NCBI GenBank assembly: GCA_904502005.1
Contig: CAJGDC010000020.1
Location: 1 to 29,916 of the forward strand
DNA: 29,916 nt
Origin: an uncultured Alistipes sp.
GTDB taxonomy: Bacteria > Bacteroidota > Bacteroidia > Bacteroidales > Rikenellaceae
Direction: 5' to 3'
Part shown: positions 5,182 through 14,172 of the stretch, piece after piece
Numbering within the stretch: the first letter of the stretch is position 1
Layout: each line of letters begins with the position of its first letter
Made by a program: the position numbers and the translations under genes
The notes under the pieces: model-generated
What the model was told of the DNA's origin: nothing
The model's input: the letters and a program-made list of their open reading frames with translations, nothing else
Database searches by the model: none

Positions 5182-7257
5182 ATGAAGAGATTTTTTTATG
5201 CTTTTATTGCCGTTGTAGCTGCTTTTAGCTTTGCGGCGTGCGAGAAGGATAATACCGAGTCTGCGGGCAAGGGATTGTCATTCTATGCAACTATTGACAG
5301 TGGCGAGTCGCGCATTGCGATGAGTCAGAGCGGTGAGGTGTGGAACTCTGCTTGGGAGGGTGATGAGAGCCTTACTGTAACACCAAATTTTGAGAGTTAT
5401 TTTGTATTTACAAACACCACTGCCGAGCCAAACAAGTTCTCTTGTACTATGGCGGGTGTTGAGGCGCTCAAGGGTGCCGAGAAGGTATATGTTTTCAACT
5501 CTAATGCGCTCAACTCTGTAAATAGTGCGCTTGGTGCTGACGGTATGTTCCTCTATGCGGAGAGCGCATGGAAGGAGAATATCGCTCTTACAGCATCTTC
5601 AGCAATGCTCCACTTTGACTCTGAGTACTTTGTGACCTTTGAGGCAAAGGATATGTTTGGCGATGGCAACAGCGGACGTCTTTCTGAGATTACCGTTGCT
5701 GCGGGTACAAGTGTCTTTGTGCCTATCTTTGCAGGTAACACAACCCTCAGCTACTCAATCGGTGGCAAACTCTGCAAGAGCATGGAGCTTGAGGCAAAGG
5801 CTGGCGTAGTATATGAGCTTGGTACACTTGTTCCAGGTACTGACACTCCAACTCCAGACCCAACTCCAGACCCTGCAGGTGGTGTTGTATATCTTGTGCC
5901 AAATGCTGATTGGGCGCAGGGTGGCGCTTGGTTTGCAGCTTACTATTGGGGTGGTGCTGGCGATGGCTCAGTAAAACTTACAGATGAGAATTCTGATGGC
6001 ATTTATGAGGGAAATATCCCTGCTACCGCTACTGGCATGCTCTTCTGCCGCATGAACCCTGCATATCCAGACTTCGCTTGGAACTCCGATACCGAGACCG
6101 ACCACGTGTGGAATCAGACTGGCGACCTTACTCCAGGTGTTGCTCCAAACAACTACTTCTACATTACCGGTTGGGATACTGGCGAGTGGAACGCTGCAGG
6201 TTATGTTCCTGAGGTTCCTGCGCAGAGCTTCTCTTTGGCTGGCTCATTTAACGGTTGGAGCAACCTTGTAATGACATACTCTGGTGGTATCTACTCTGCA
6301 AAGGGTGTGGCTATGGCAGCAAAGGATGAGTTTAAGGTTAAGGATACATCAACTTGGGATATTAGCTATGGTGGTGGCGTGGCAACTCTGAACCCTAACC
6401 ACTATATGAAGGTGTACGCTAATGGCGCAAATATTATGATTGCCGAGGCGGGCACATATGACGTCTACTTCGACCTTGAGCAGCTCAACCTCTATGTTGT
6501 TACTGCAGGCACAGACTATACATCCGTTCCTCTTCAGGGTGAGGGCGGTAGCGGAGGCGGTGGCACTTCATCTACTTGGAGCATCTCTGGCGAAATGAAT
6601 GGTTGGGGCGATACAGTCATGGAGGCAACATCAACTGCCAACCTCTTCGTAGCTAAGGGCATCACAACAACTACTGAGTACTGTAAATTCAAGGTGCGCA
6701 AGGATGGTAATTGGACTGTGAACTACGGTGGCGCATTCAGCTTCTTTGAGAGCAATAAGTTTATGACTGCGTGGTCTCAGGGTCAGGATATGCACATCAT
6801 CACCCCAGGTACCTATGACATCTACTTCCAGTATATTGATGACAATGAGGGTAAGGTTTACCTGCTAACTGCTGGCACAGATTACACAGTAGCTGTCGAG
6901 CAGACTGGTGAAGGTCCAGCACCTGCACTCTCTACTGTAAGCTTTGGTATTGTTGGTACTCACAATGGCTGGAGTGCTCCAGATGTTAAGATGAGTTACA
7001 ACTCCTCTGTTAGTGCATATGTTGCGACAAATGTAGCCCTTTCTGGCGAGTTTAAGATTCGTGGTAATGAGTCTTGGGGTGCATATAACTATGGTGCTGA
7101 GGCTTCTGGTGCTGTAACTGTAGGCAAGAGCATCAAGGTTAAGAATGGTAGCAATACCAATCTTACTGTTGCTGCCGGCACATATGATGTCTACTTCAGC
7201 TATGACAAGAATCTTGTATGGGTAATGACTCCAGGTCAGGTTCCTGCAGATTTATAG
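5182..7257 (+). CDS. Surface lipoprotein with fimbrillin-like N-terminus and three SusE/F-like glycan-binding repeats
   Basis: A 691-residue lipoprotein: the signal peptide ends SFAAC (Cys20) and is followed by EKDNTE. Residues 31-215 match the fimbrillin-like half of the 3349-4971 protein (GLSFYATID, W-x-S-AWEGDESLTV). A PTPDPTPDP linker (223-231) leads to the shared YLVPNADW to FCRMNPAYPDFAW domain (236-340). Three repeats of about 100 residues follow at about 348-450, 464-570 and 584-684. Each has a [FH/M]NGW turn, a FK-[VI]-[KR] strand, and GTYD-[VI]-YF near the end; a GEGGSGGGG linker separates the first two. These repeats resemble SusE/SusF- or CBM48-like beta-sandwiches, suggesting starch or glucan capture. 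It is last in the unit, and a strong terminator follows. The carbohydrate target is inferred from family likeness only. Confidence 0.8.
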   Translation: MKRFFYAFIAVVAAFSFAACEKDNTESAGKGLSFYATIDSGESRIAMSQSGEVWNSAWEGDESLTVTPNFESYFVFTNTTAEPNKFSCTMAGVEALKGAEKVYVFNSNALNSVNSALGADGMFLYAESAWKENIALTASSAMLHFDSEYFVTFEAKDMFGDGNSGRLSEITVAAGTSVFVPIFAGNTTLSYSIGGKLCKSMELEAKAGVVYELGTLVPGTDTPTPDPTPDPAGGVVYLVPNADWAQGGAWFAAYYWGGAGDGSVKLTDENSDGIYEGNIPATATGMLFCRMNPAYPDFAWNSDTETDHVWNQTGDLTPGVAPNNYFYITGWDTGEWNAAGYVPEVPAQSFSLAGSFNGWSNLVMTYSGGIYSAKGVAMAAKDEFKVKDTSTWDISYGGGVATLNPNHYMKVYANGANIMIAEAGTYDVYFDLEQLNLYVVTAGTDYTSVPLQGEGGSGGGGTSSTWSISGEMNGWGDTVMEATSTANLFVAKGITTTTEYCKFKVRKDGNWTVNYGGAFSFFESNKFMTAWSQGQDMHIITPGTYDIYFQYIDDNEGKVYLLTAGTDYTVAVEQTGEGPAPALSTVSFGIVGTHNGWSAPDVKMSYNSSVSAYVATNVALSGEFKIRGNESWGAYNYGAEASGAVTVGKSIKVKNGSNTNLTVAAGTYDVYFSYDKNLVWVMTPGQVPADL

Positions 7258-7274
7258 TAATAAGCTAACAACAG

Positions 7275-7307
7275 AAAGAGAGACCGCATATGCGGTCTCT
7301 TTTTTTA
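7275..7307 (+). terminator. Rho-independent terminator after the lipoprotein operon
   Basis: The perfect palindrome AGAGACCGCA-TA-TGCGGTCTCT (7279-7300) is flanked by A on the left and eight T on the right. It lies between convergent genes (priA ends at 7318) and may also stop priA transcription, although the T run on that side is weak. Confidence 0.9.
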
Positions 7308-7317
7308 TGTTGATGTA

Positions 7318-9537
7318 CTATACCGGGTCAATGTCGCAGATGATTGCAACTCCCTTAGCGTCGGGTGCTGAGCGGTGCTCAGCGACGATGTCGGCGACGA
7401 TATTTCGGGCGCGAGAGAATGGTGCCGATGACTCAATTTTGATGATTATCTGCACGATATATTGGTCGCGGATGCGGTCTACTAGTGGTGTTACGGGGCC
7501 CAAAACACGACTGCCGAATTTATTGCGCAAACTTACTCCTAACGCAGATGCCGTATGGGCTAGGTGCGCAGGGGTTTGGTGTCTAAGTGTTATGCGTATA
7601 AGTCGGCTAAATGGTGGATAGTTAAACATCTGTCGTTCATGTAGTTGCGCAGTGGCGAAGTGTTGGTAGCCCTGCTCGGATAGCGCAGCAAATACTGGAT
7701 GTGCGGCATCAGCGGTCTGGATAACCACCTCGCTTGCTTTATCTCTACGACCTGCGCGACCAGCCACTTGAAGAAGAGTCTGCCATGCACGCTCTACGGC
7801 GCGAAAGTCGGGAGCATTGGTCAGATTGTCGGCATTAAGGATTCCTATTAGCGTCACCCCCTTGAAATCCAAACCTTTAGCCACTATCTGCGTACCTACA
7901 AGGATGTCGGCATCGCCTTGGGCAAAGCTCTGTATTATGCGGTTGTAGGCAGCCTCGGAGCTAGCAACATCGCTATCGAGTCGTAGCACGCGAGCTGTAG
8001 GGAATAGCGCTGCAATCTCCTCTTCAACCTTCTCTGTTCCAAAGCCCTTTGCTTCGAGTTGTGAGGTTTTGCAGTCGGGGCAGTATTGTAACTCCTTGAC
8101 CGAGTATCCACAGTAGTGACAGCGCAGAGTTGAGGACTTAAGGTGGCGGGATAATGTAACGTTACAGTGCGGACAGCGTGCCGTCCAACCGCAGCGTGGA
8201 CACTCAACATAAGGTGCGTATCCTCGACGATTTTGGAATAGGATTATCTGTTCTCCCCGCTCTAAGCGGTCGGCTATACGGTCAAGAAGTTCTTTGTTGA
8301 AGTGGCTCTTGCGCTCTCCGCGCTTAACGGCTCTGAGGGTGTCAGAGATGATAATCTTGGGCGGCAAAGAGCCTCCGTAGCGAGTCATAAGTGTTACGCC
8401 TGCATATTTGCCAGCCATGGCATTGTTAAAACTCTCTAACGAAGGGGTTGCGCTACCGAGTATTGTCTTTGCACCGTGAAGTGAGGCGAGCATAACTGCA
8501 GCATCACGCCCGTGATAGCGTGGGCTCGGCTCCGATTGCTTGTAGCTACTATCGTGCTCCTCATCTACAACAACAAGCCCTAAATCTTTATATGGCAAAA
8601 AGAGTGCTGAGCGCGCTCCGACAATTAGCCTGCCGGAGTCTGTCTGGAGCATATCCATATAGATCTGCGTGCGGCGCAGTGGGGTGAGCTTTGAGTGGTA
8701 AGATATTACCCTCTGCCCGAACATCTGCTGTAGACGCTCGGTGAGCTGTGTGGTGAGAGAAATCTCTGGAACCAGAAAGAGTACATCCTGCCCTTGCGCA
8801 AGTGCATGGGCAATGCGATGGGTATAAATCTCGGTCTTGCCAGAGCTGGTAACGCCGTGGAGAAGTGCAACGTTGCACACCTCTAACCCTCTATCTATCT
8901 TCTCAAGGGCCTTGCTCTGCTCTTCAGAGAGCGTTGGCAGTAGAGTGTGTGATATAGGAAGCATCTGTGGCTTACATTCGCGCTCGGCGCTCTCTATATA
9001 TCCAGCCTTTATAAGCGTTAAGATTATTGCACTATCTGCACTACACTCCTTGCGAGCAATTTCACCACCATTGGCAGCAAGGAGCGAGAGCAATGCTGCC
9101 CTACGGGGTGCACGACGAGAGAGGCGATTAAACTCCTCTGCCTCAGGCATGCTTTTGAGTCTTAGAATCTTCTCAGTAGGTAGTGCATAGGGGATATATA
9201 GCTCCTCGCTCTGGGCGTGTGGCTTGATAAGTGATGGCAGGGCTATTCGCATAACCTCACCAAGGGTGGAGAGGTAGTAGGATGCCATCCAACTCCAGAA
9301 CTCAATCTGCTTTGGTGTCAGTAGTGCGAAGTTATAGAGCCTCTTTAGTACAGGCTTAACCTTGCCACGCTTTGGGGGGTTGTTGTGTAGGCGTAGAACA
9401 ATGCCGGTATATACACTTCGCTGTCCGAACTGCACAGCTACTGCTTCACCCACCTTGAGGTCGGGGATATGGCTCACTGCAAAGGTATAGCAGGGTTGAG
9501 CCAACGGCAGTATAATATCGGCAAAGGTCATTGACAC
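7318..9537 (-). CDS. priA: Primosomal protein N' (replication restart helicase PriA)
   Basis: A 739-residue helicase that reloads the replisome at stalled forks. Residues 1-105 form the DNA-binding 3'BD region (GEAVAVQFGQR, YTGIV). Superfamily 2 helicase motifs follow: Walker A GVTSSGKT (228-235), DEEH (325-328), GSATPS (361-366), GTQIVAKGLDF (548-558) and QVAGRAGR (590-597). Eight zinc-binding cysteines sit between the helicase lobes (446, 449, 455, 458, 473, 476, 486, 489). The length matches the family. The gene starts 6 bases after dnaB stops, so the two are almost certainly co-transcribed, pairing restart helicase and replicative helicase. Confidence 0.97.
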   Translation of the reverse strand: MSMTFADIILPLAQPCYTFAVSHIPDLKVGEAVAVQFGQRSVYTGIVLRLHNNPPKRGKVKPVLKRLYNFALLTPKQIEFWSWMASYYLSTLGEVMRIALPSLIKPHAQSEELYIPYALPTEKILRLKSMPEAEEFNRLSRRAPRRAALLSLLAANGGEIARKECSADSAIILTLIKAGYIESAERECKPQMLPISHTLLPTLSEEQSKALEKIDRGLEVCNVALLHGVTSSGKTEIYTHRIAHALAQGQDVLFLVPEISLTTQLTERLQQMFGQRVISYHSKLTPLRRTQIYMDMLQTDSGRLIVGARSALFLPYKDLGLVVVDEEHDSSYKQSEPSPRYHGRDAAVMLASLHGAKTILGSATPSLESFNNAMAGKYAGVTLMTRYGGSLPPKIIISDTLRAVKRGERKSHFNKELLDRIADRLERGEQIILFQNRRGYAPYVECPRCGWTARCPHCNVTLSRHLKSSTLRCHYCGYSVKELQYCPDCKTSQLEAKGFGTEKVEEEIAALFPTARVLRLDSDVASSEAAYNRIIQSFAQGDADILVGTQIVAKGLDFKGVTLIGILNADNLTNAPDFRAVERAWQTLLQVAGRAGRRDKASEVVIQTADAAHPVFAALSEQGYQHFATAQLHERQMFNYPPFSRLIRITLRHQTPAHLAHTASALGVSLRNKFGSRVLGPVTPLVDRIRDQYIVQIIIKIESSAPFSRARNIVADIVAEHRSAPDAKGVAIICDIDPV

Positions 9538-9543
9538 TAAATG

Positions 9544-11127
9544 CTAAAACGGCACATCATCACTTGGTGGTGCCACAGGTGCTGCAGGTGTTGGCATAAT
9601 GTCAAACTCCGCTGCGCCAGTCATATTCTGCAGTGGCGATGGTTGTGAAGCAGCAGGGGCAGGGGACTCGTATGTGTCATACTGCTCACCATGCGGAACA
9701 GCCTGCGGGGTGATAGTAAGGTTGGCAAAGCGAGCCTGCTCCTTAATAAATCGCATCTTGACATCTGTAACCTCACCGTTACGGTGCTTAGCAAGGATAA
9801 TCTCGGCAATACCGTCGGTGCTTGTATGGTCCTCGGTCTCGGTAAAGCCGTAGTACTCAGGACGGTGGATAAATGCTACAACGTCGGCATCCTGCTCGAT
9901 GGCACCCGACTCACGAAGGTCAGAGAGCTGTGGACGCTTAGTTCCTCCGCGTGACTCTGTATTACGAGAGAGCTGCGAGAGGGCTATAATTGGCACATTA
10001 AGCTCCTTGGCAATAGCCTTGAGTGTTCTGGAGATAAATGCCACCTCCTGCTCACGGTTGCCGTTAGCTCCACCGCCGACATTTCCCGCTGTCATGAGCT
10101 GCAAGTAGTCCACGATAATAATCTTAATGCCGTGGTGAGAGTGTAGTCGGCGAACCTTTGAGCGGAACTCAAAGATTGATAGTGCCGGAGTATCGTCAAT
10201 ATATAGTTTTGCCTGCCCAAGTGGTTTACTTGCCACCATAAGGTGATTCCAGTCGGCAGAGGTGAGCTGTCCGCTACGGATAAGTTTGCTGTCCAGACCT
10301 GTCTCGGCAACGATAAGTCGCGTCATCAGCTGTACGGCCGACATCTCAAGCGAGAAGAAGGCCACTGGACACTGATAGTCGATAGCCATATTTCGCGCCA
10401 TAGAGAGCACAAAGGCTGTCTTACCCATTGATGGGCGCGCTGCGACGATAATAAGGTCTGATGGCTGCCAACCCAAGGTTACATTATCCAAATCGGTAAA
10501 GCCGGTGCAGACACCGCTATACTTAGAGTCGTTTTTACCCGCCTCCTCAATCTGTTTGATAGCCTTATTAAGGATGTCGAGCGAACTCTGAACGCTACGC
10601 TTAACGTGTCCCTCTGTTACGCGCAAGATAGATGACTCAGCAAAGCCAATAAGCTCTGTAAGGTCTGTAGCGCTGTCGTAAGATCGGCGTTGAATCTCCA
10701 CGGCAGAGGTGATAAGCTCACGCTGAACATACTTCTGGGCAACAATGCGGGCGTGGAACTCGACATTTGCTGCTGCACCAATCTTCTGAGTTAGCTGTGC
10801 CAGGTACGACACACCACCAACCTTTGTCAGCTGACGATTTGCCTTCAGATACTCTGTAACAGTGTATATATCGATAGGCTTGCCGACCGTTGCAAGTTCA
10901 TTTATGGCGTGGTATATTATGCGGTGCTCCTCAGTGTAGAAGGACTCCTCAGAGATATACTCCTGAACGGTTGTAACTGAATCGCTCTCAAGCATCAATG
11001 CTCCAAGCACAGCTTCCTCAAGCTCTACAGCCTGCGGTGGTACTAAGCCTGCAATTTCTGCCTCTGGAACAAGGTTATTGTATGCTTCGCGGTTCTTTTG
11101 GGACGATTTGTTATACTCTTTTGCCAT
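9544..11127 (-). CDS. dnaB: Replicative DNA helicase DnaB
   Basis: A 527-residue hexameric helicase. The N-terminal domain is at about 30-135 (PPQAVELEEAVLGALML), with a linker at about 155-200. The RecA-like motor has Walker A ARPSMGKT (230-237), the FFSLEMS segment (257-263), Walker B IIIVDYLQL (336-344), QLSRNTESR (385-393) and the QDADVV region (412-417). No intein interrupts the motor. After about residue 475 the protein becomes a low-complexity Pro/Ala/Ser tail that ends PSDDVPF, resembling the acidic DDxPF tip of SSB proteins. It is followed by priA after 6 bases and preceded by its own candidate promoter. The start at 11127 fits the promoter with a leader of about 17 bases. Confidence 0.97.
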   Translation of the reverse strand: MAKEYNKSSQKNREAYNNLVPEAEIAGLVPPQAVELEEAVLGALMLESDSVTTVQEYISEESFYTEEHRIIYHAINELATVGKPIDIYTVTEYLKANRQLTKVGGVSYLAQLTQKIGAAANVEFHARIVAQKYVQRELITSAVEIQRRSYDSATDLTELIGFAESSILRVTEGHVKRSVQSSLDILNKAIKQIEEAGKNDSKYSGVCTGFTDLDNVTLGWQPSDLIIVAARPSMGKTAFVLSMARNMAIDYQCPVAFFSLEMSAVQLMTRLIVAETGLDSKLIRSGQLTSADWNHLMVASKPLGQAKLYIDDTPALSIFEFRSKVRRLHSHHGIKIIIVDYLQLMTAGNVGGGANGNREQEVAFISRTLKAIAKELNVPIIALSQLSRNTESRGGTKRPQLSDLRESGAIEQDADVVAFIHRPEYYGFTETEDHTSTDGIAEIILAKHRNGEVTDVKMRFIKEQARFANLTITPQAVPHGEQYDTYESPAPAASQPSPLQNMTGAAEFDIMPTPAAPVAPPSDDVPF

Positions 11128-11148
11128 AATTTTACGCCATTATATTTG

Positions 11149-11156
11149 CAAAGGTA
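11149..11156 (-). promoter_or_regulatory. Candidate -7 box for dnaB-priA
   Basis: TACCTTTG on the minus strand fits TAnnTTTG and is placed about 22 bases before the dnaB ATG. No good -33 TTG is visible at the right distance (a T-rich TTTTTC is near). The 63-base gap after comF is the largest in the ten-gene run, which supports an internal start here. Confidence 0.5.
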
Positions 11157-11190
11157 ATAAAATAAGTTGAAAAAGAGCAGCTGCCCACAA

Positions 11191-11907
11191 CTATTTATCT
11201 GCAAGATGTCGTGATGCGGCAAGTGTGGCGACAGAGATTTTAACATCGCCATCGCAAGCCTTTATAATTGATTGTGCGAGGGTTGAGAGTGTTGCGCCTG
11301 ATGTAAATACGTCATCGACAAGCAGAATATGCTTGCCTTTAAGGCGTTCTGGATGGGGTGTGGTAAAGATATTCTCGATATGCTGCCAGCGATTGATAAA
11401 CTCCATACCTGCCTGCGGTGGGTTATTAACCGTGCGTTTAACTGCATTATGGCAACACCTAATACCTGTTTTGCGACTTAGTCCCAGAGCAATATACTCG
11501 GTCTGGTTATATCCACGCACAAGTCGGCGACGCCAATGTAGCGGTACGGGGACAATTAGGTCAATGCCCTGAAAAAAGTCGGTGCGAAGCAGCTCGGTAG
11601 CAAACCACTGTCCCATATTTTGAGCCAAGAACCAGTGGTTGTGGTACTTGAACTCGTGGATAATATCACGCCACTTACTCCCCTCGACATACCACATAAA
11701 CGCGGCAGCGCGCTCAATGGGAACAATACCCCAGAAGCGTTGCTCCATGGCGTTATCGTGACTCTGCCAGAGGTGGGTGTATGGGGCGGAGAGGTTGCAA
11801 GCAAGGCAGACAAAGCTGTCTGATTGTTCTAACCGCTTACCACATACGGGGCATGTTGGGGCAACAACAAGGCTCTTGAGCGAATGAAGTAGGCGGGAAA
11901 AGTTCAT
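11191..11907 (-). CDS. ComF family phosphoribosyltransferase-like protein
   Basis: A 238-residue protein of the ComF/GntX family. An N-terminal zinc finger (Cys19, Cys22, Cys34, Cys37: CPVCGKRL and CLACN) is followed by a type I phosphoribosyltransferase-like fold with the PRPP loop VDDVFTSGAT (197-206) and the typical VPVPLHWRRRLVRGYNQTE segment. In competent bacteria ComF helps bring single-stranded DNA into the cytosol; in other lineages the role is unclear. Its ATG overlaps the stop of the upstream ktrA-like gene by one base (TGATG), so translation is likely coupled although the functions look unrelated. Confidence 0.92.
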   Translation of the reverse strand: MNFSRLLHSLKSLVVAPTCPVCGKRLEQSDSFVCLACNLSAPYTHLWQSHDNAMEQRFWGIVPIERAAAFMWYVEGSKWRDIIHEFKYHNHWFLAQNMGQWFATELLRTDFFQGIDLIVPVPLHWRRRLVRGYNQTEYIALGLSRKTGIRCCHNAVKRTVNNPPQAGMEFINRWQHIENIFTTPHPERLKGKHILLVDDVFTSGATLSTLAQSIIKACDGDVKISVATLAASRHLADK

Positions 11908-12326
11908 CAGAGAAGCTCCTCTGTTGTGTTGTTGTTAAACTTATCTGCAAAAAGTTTAGCGGCATAGCTCTCGGGAATGAATATCTTGCGGATACTCATA
12001 GCCTCTAAGATGCTCTTGTGCACTGTATCGAGGGCTCGGGCGTAGATATTCTCAACACGTAGCTGCTTAAGTGCAGCAACAGCGCGCAGAGAGTGGTCCA
12101 TACTCTGACCTATAGCCACAACGGCGCAATCTATGTCGCTCAGAGGAAGTGAGCGCATGGCTGTGCTGGAGGTGGCATCCATAATATAGGCAAAGGCAAT
12201 TCGGTCCTTTATCTGCTCTACGCATAACGGGTCGTTATCTATGCCGATAACCTCATGACCGTTGTCTGTAAGTGTCTGGGCAAGGGTCTTACCGAAGTTT
12301 CCCAGACCGATAACTAGATATTTCAT
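11907..12326 (-). CDS. Short KtrA/TrkA-type NAD-binding potassium channel regulator (RCK_N only)
   Basis: A 139-residue RCK_N (Rossmann) domain: the nucleotide-binding GLGNFG (7-12), acidic ribose-binding Asp30 in the IGIDND strand, the conserved AYIMDATS (52-59) and VVAIG (89-93). KtrA or TrkA-half proteins are normally about 215-230 residues because they add an RCK_C domain; here the frame stops directly after RCK_N. No continuation of an RCK_C domain is evident because comF starts at the stop codon. It lies 22 bases downstream of the potassium transporter gene and should gate that transporter in response to NAD(H)/ATP or a similar ligand. Confidence 0.88.
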   Translation of the reverse strand: MKYLVIGLGNFGKTLAQTLTDNGHEVIGIDNDPLCVEQIKDRIAFAYIMDATSSTAMRSLPLSDIDCAVVAIGQSMDHSLRAVAALKQLRVENIYARALDTVHKSILEAMSIRKIFIPESYAAKLFADKFNNNTTEELL

Positions 12327-12348
12327 AACTCTATTTATAGAATCTACC

Positions 12349-14163
12349 TTAATTTATTATTACATTCTCCTCTGGTAGGCGATAGTGGCGGCGCTCCTGG
12401 CGTGAGAAGAGGCTCATCGCTACAGTTATTAGTCCCACACGACCGATAAACATCATCACGGAGAAGATTACTTTACTCACATCTGTTAGCTCTGAGGTTA
12501 TGCCGAGCGATGCACCTGCAGTGCTGAGTGCCGAGATGGTCTCAAATAACAGGGCGAACGGCTCCAGTTGCGGCTCAAGTAGTACTAGGGTAACAAAGCA
12601 TGTTATAATAACCATAACCGAGCCGAAGATTGTGGCATAGGCACGCTTGACAGAGTGGTCAGTAATCTCGCGATTGAACATTGTTACACTGCTCTCACCG
12701 CGCACAATTGAGAGGAATGAGGCAAAGGCTACACCGATAGTATTGACCTTAATACCTCCGGCAGTAGACTGCGATGCTCCTCCAATCCACATAAGGATGA
12801 TGTAGAGGATAAGAGTTATGAGTGAGAAGTGTGTTATGCTAACGCTATTAAAACCGGCAGTACGAGGTGTTGTGGCGTTAAAGAAGCTATGCGTAAGTTT
12901 ATCTATAACACTCATCCCTGCAAAGGCTCCATCCCACTCCGTAAGTGCTATAGCTACCGTGCCTGCGATAAGTAGTATAATTGTTGTGCTGACGGCAATC
13001 TTTGTATTCAGCTGTGCCAGGTGTGGCAGACGCATAGGATTTTTATTGCCAGTCAGACGATTTAGCCCATAGCGGATATAGTAGAAGAGGGCATTTTTAA
13101 GATTGACGAGAATTGGAAAACCTATACCACCGAGGATAATGAGCATTGAAATGGTGATATAAAATCCACTGTGTCCTTGGATGAGCATTGTGTTGCCCAA
13201 ATTACCCTCTAATGTTGAGAAGCCGGCATTGCAGAATGCAGATATTGAGTGGAAAATTGAGAAGAACACCTCATCTGCAAAGTTCATGCCCAGCGTACCA
13301 TGGATAGTAGTCCATATTGCCACGGCACCTATAAGTTCTATGCCTATTGTAAAGCCAAGGATATATAGCAGTGTAGACATGAGTGAGGAGAATGTATCAG
13401 ACCAGACCATATCTCGCAGTGCAAACTGGTCGTATAGAGCCGTATTGCCCATAAAGAAGAGAGCAAAGAAACTTGTTATGGTCATCACGCCTAATCCACC
13501 AATCTGCACAAGCAGTGCGATAACAATAAGTCCCTCCGTAGAGAATGTTGTGGCAAGGTCTACGGGAAAAAGTCCTGTAACACAGACGGCACTTGTGGAT
13601 AGATAAAGGGCATCAACCATAGAGATTGTCACACCGTCAAGTGTTGAACGAGGAACCATCAGCAGTATCGTACCGAAGAAGATGATTATCAGAAATGCAG
13701 ATGCTAATAGTTGGGCGGGGTTTGTTCTGCGGCGAGTGATATTTATCACCCCGCGCGAAATCTCCATTATTGAGAATATACCCACAATGGTGAGCATATA
13801 AAACTTGCCGGAAAAGGCGTGGTAGAAGCGTGCAAGCCATTGTGGAACGGATGCTGCCGGGAAAATATCGGGCATGACGGTTAAAAAGAGCAGCACGCCA
13901 AGCACGATGGTCGTGACAAAGTTATTCTTCCAAATGTGTCGCCAATTTGTCACCAGACGTAGTGTGAAGATAGCGACAAAGTAGAACTGCACAAAGTGGT
14001 AAACCTTATCTAAGTAGAACATCTCCTGTTGGCTAAGGGTAAAGCCGTAGTCAATTATCGCGGCAGCTATAAAGAGCACCGAGATAATGAAACTGAGTAG
14101 CTGAATGGCTATGCTGACCCTATTCTGCCACTGCTGAGATATGTAGCGCGAGATGATGTTCAT
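12349..14163 (-). CDS. TrkH/KtrB-family potassium uptake membrane subunit with N-terminal extension
   Basis: A 604-residue ion-translocating subunit. Four pore-loop motifs of the superfamily are visible: STSAVCVTG (189-197), SAFCNAGFS, NATTPRTAGF and SALSTAGASLG, each with the selectivity-filter Gly. Ordinary KtrB proteins have about 440-480 residues. The extra 140 or so N-terminal residues contain about four hydrophobic segments (roughly 18-40, 55-72, 82-100 and 120-140), an arrangement I believe is common in Bacteroidetes. Downstream by 22 bases is the RCK_N regulator. The start is close to the stop of the preceding acyltransferase gene (9-base gap). The symbol is withheld because Trk and Ktr types cannot be separated here. 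Confidence 0.93.
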   Translation of the reverse strand: MNIISRYISQQWQNRVSIAIQLLSFIISVLFIAAAIIDYGFTLSQQEMFYLDKVYHFVQFYFVAIFTLRLVTNWRHIWKNNFVTTIVLGVLLFLTVMPDIFPAASVPQWLARFYHAFSGKFYMLTIVGIFSIMEISRGVINITRRRTNPAQLLASAFLIIIFFGTILLMVPRSTLDGVTISMVDALYLSTSAVCVTGLFPVDLATTFSTEGLIVIALLVQIGGLGVMTITSFFALFFMGNTALYDQFALRDMVWSDTFSSLMSTLLYILGFTIGIELIGAVAIWTTIHGTLGMNFADEVFFSIFHSISAFCNAGFSTLEGNLGNTMLIQGHSGFYITISMLIILGGIGFPILVNLKNALFYYIRYGLNRLTGNKNPMRLPHLAQLNTKIAVSTTIILLIAGTVAIALTEWDGAFAGMSVIDKLTHSFFNATTPRTAGFNSVSITHFSLITLILYIILMWIGGASQSTAGGIKVNTIGVAFASFLSIVRGESSVTMFNREITDHSVKRAYATIFGSVMVIITCFVTLVLLEPQLEPFALLFETISALSTAGASLGITSELTDVSKVIFSVMMFIGRVGLITVAMSLFSRQERRHYRLPEENVIIN

Positions 14164-14172
14164 ACTACAAAG

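Noticed and set aside
6540..6566. GGSGGGG-like linker in the 691-residue lipoprotein, suggesting an engineered fusion
   Set aside because: The codons fit the gene and a PTPDP linker occurs earlier in the same protein; natural Gly-rich linkers between repeats are common.
13181..13606. 141-codon plus-strand frame antisense to the potassium transporter gene
   Set aside because: It is a shadow of a strongly supported membrane protein gene and shows no domain of its own.
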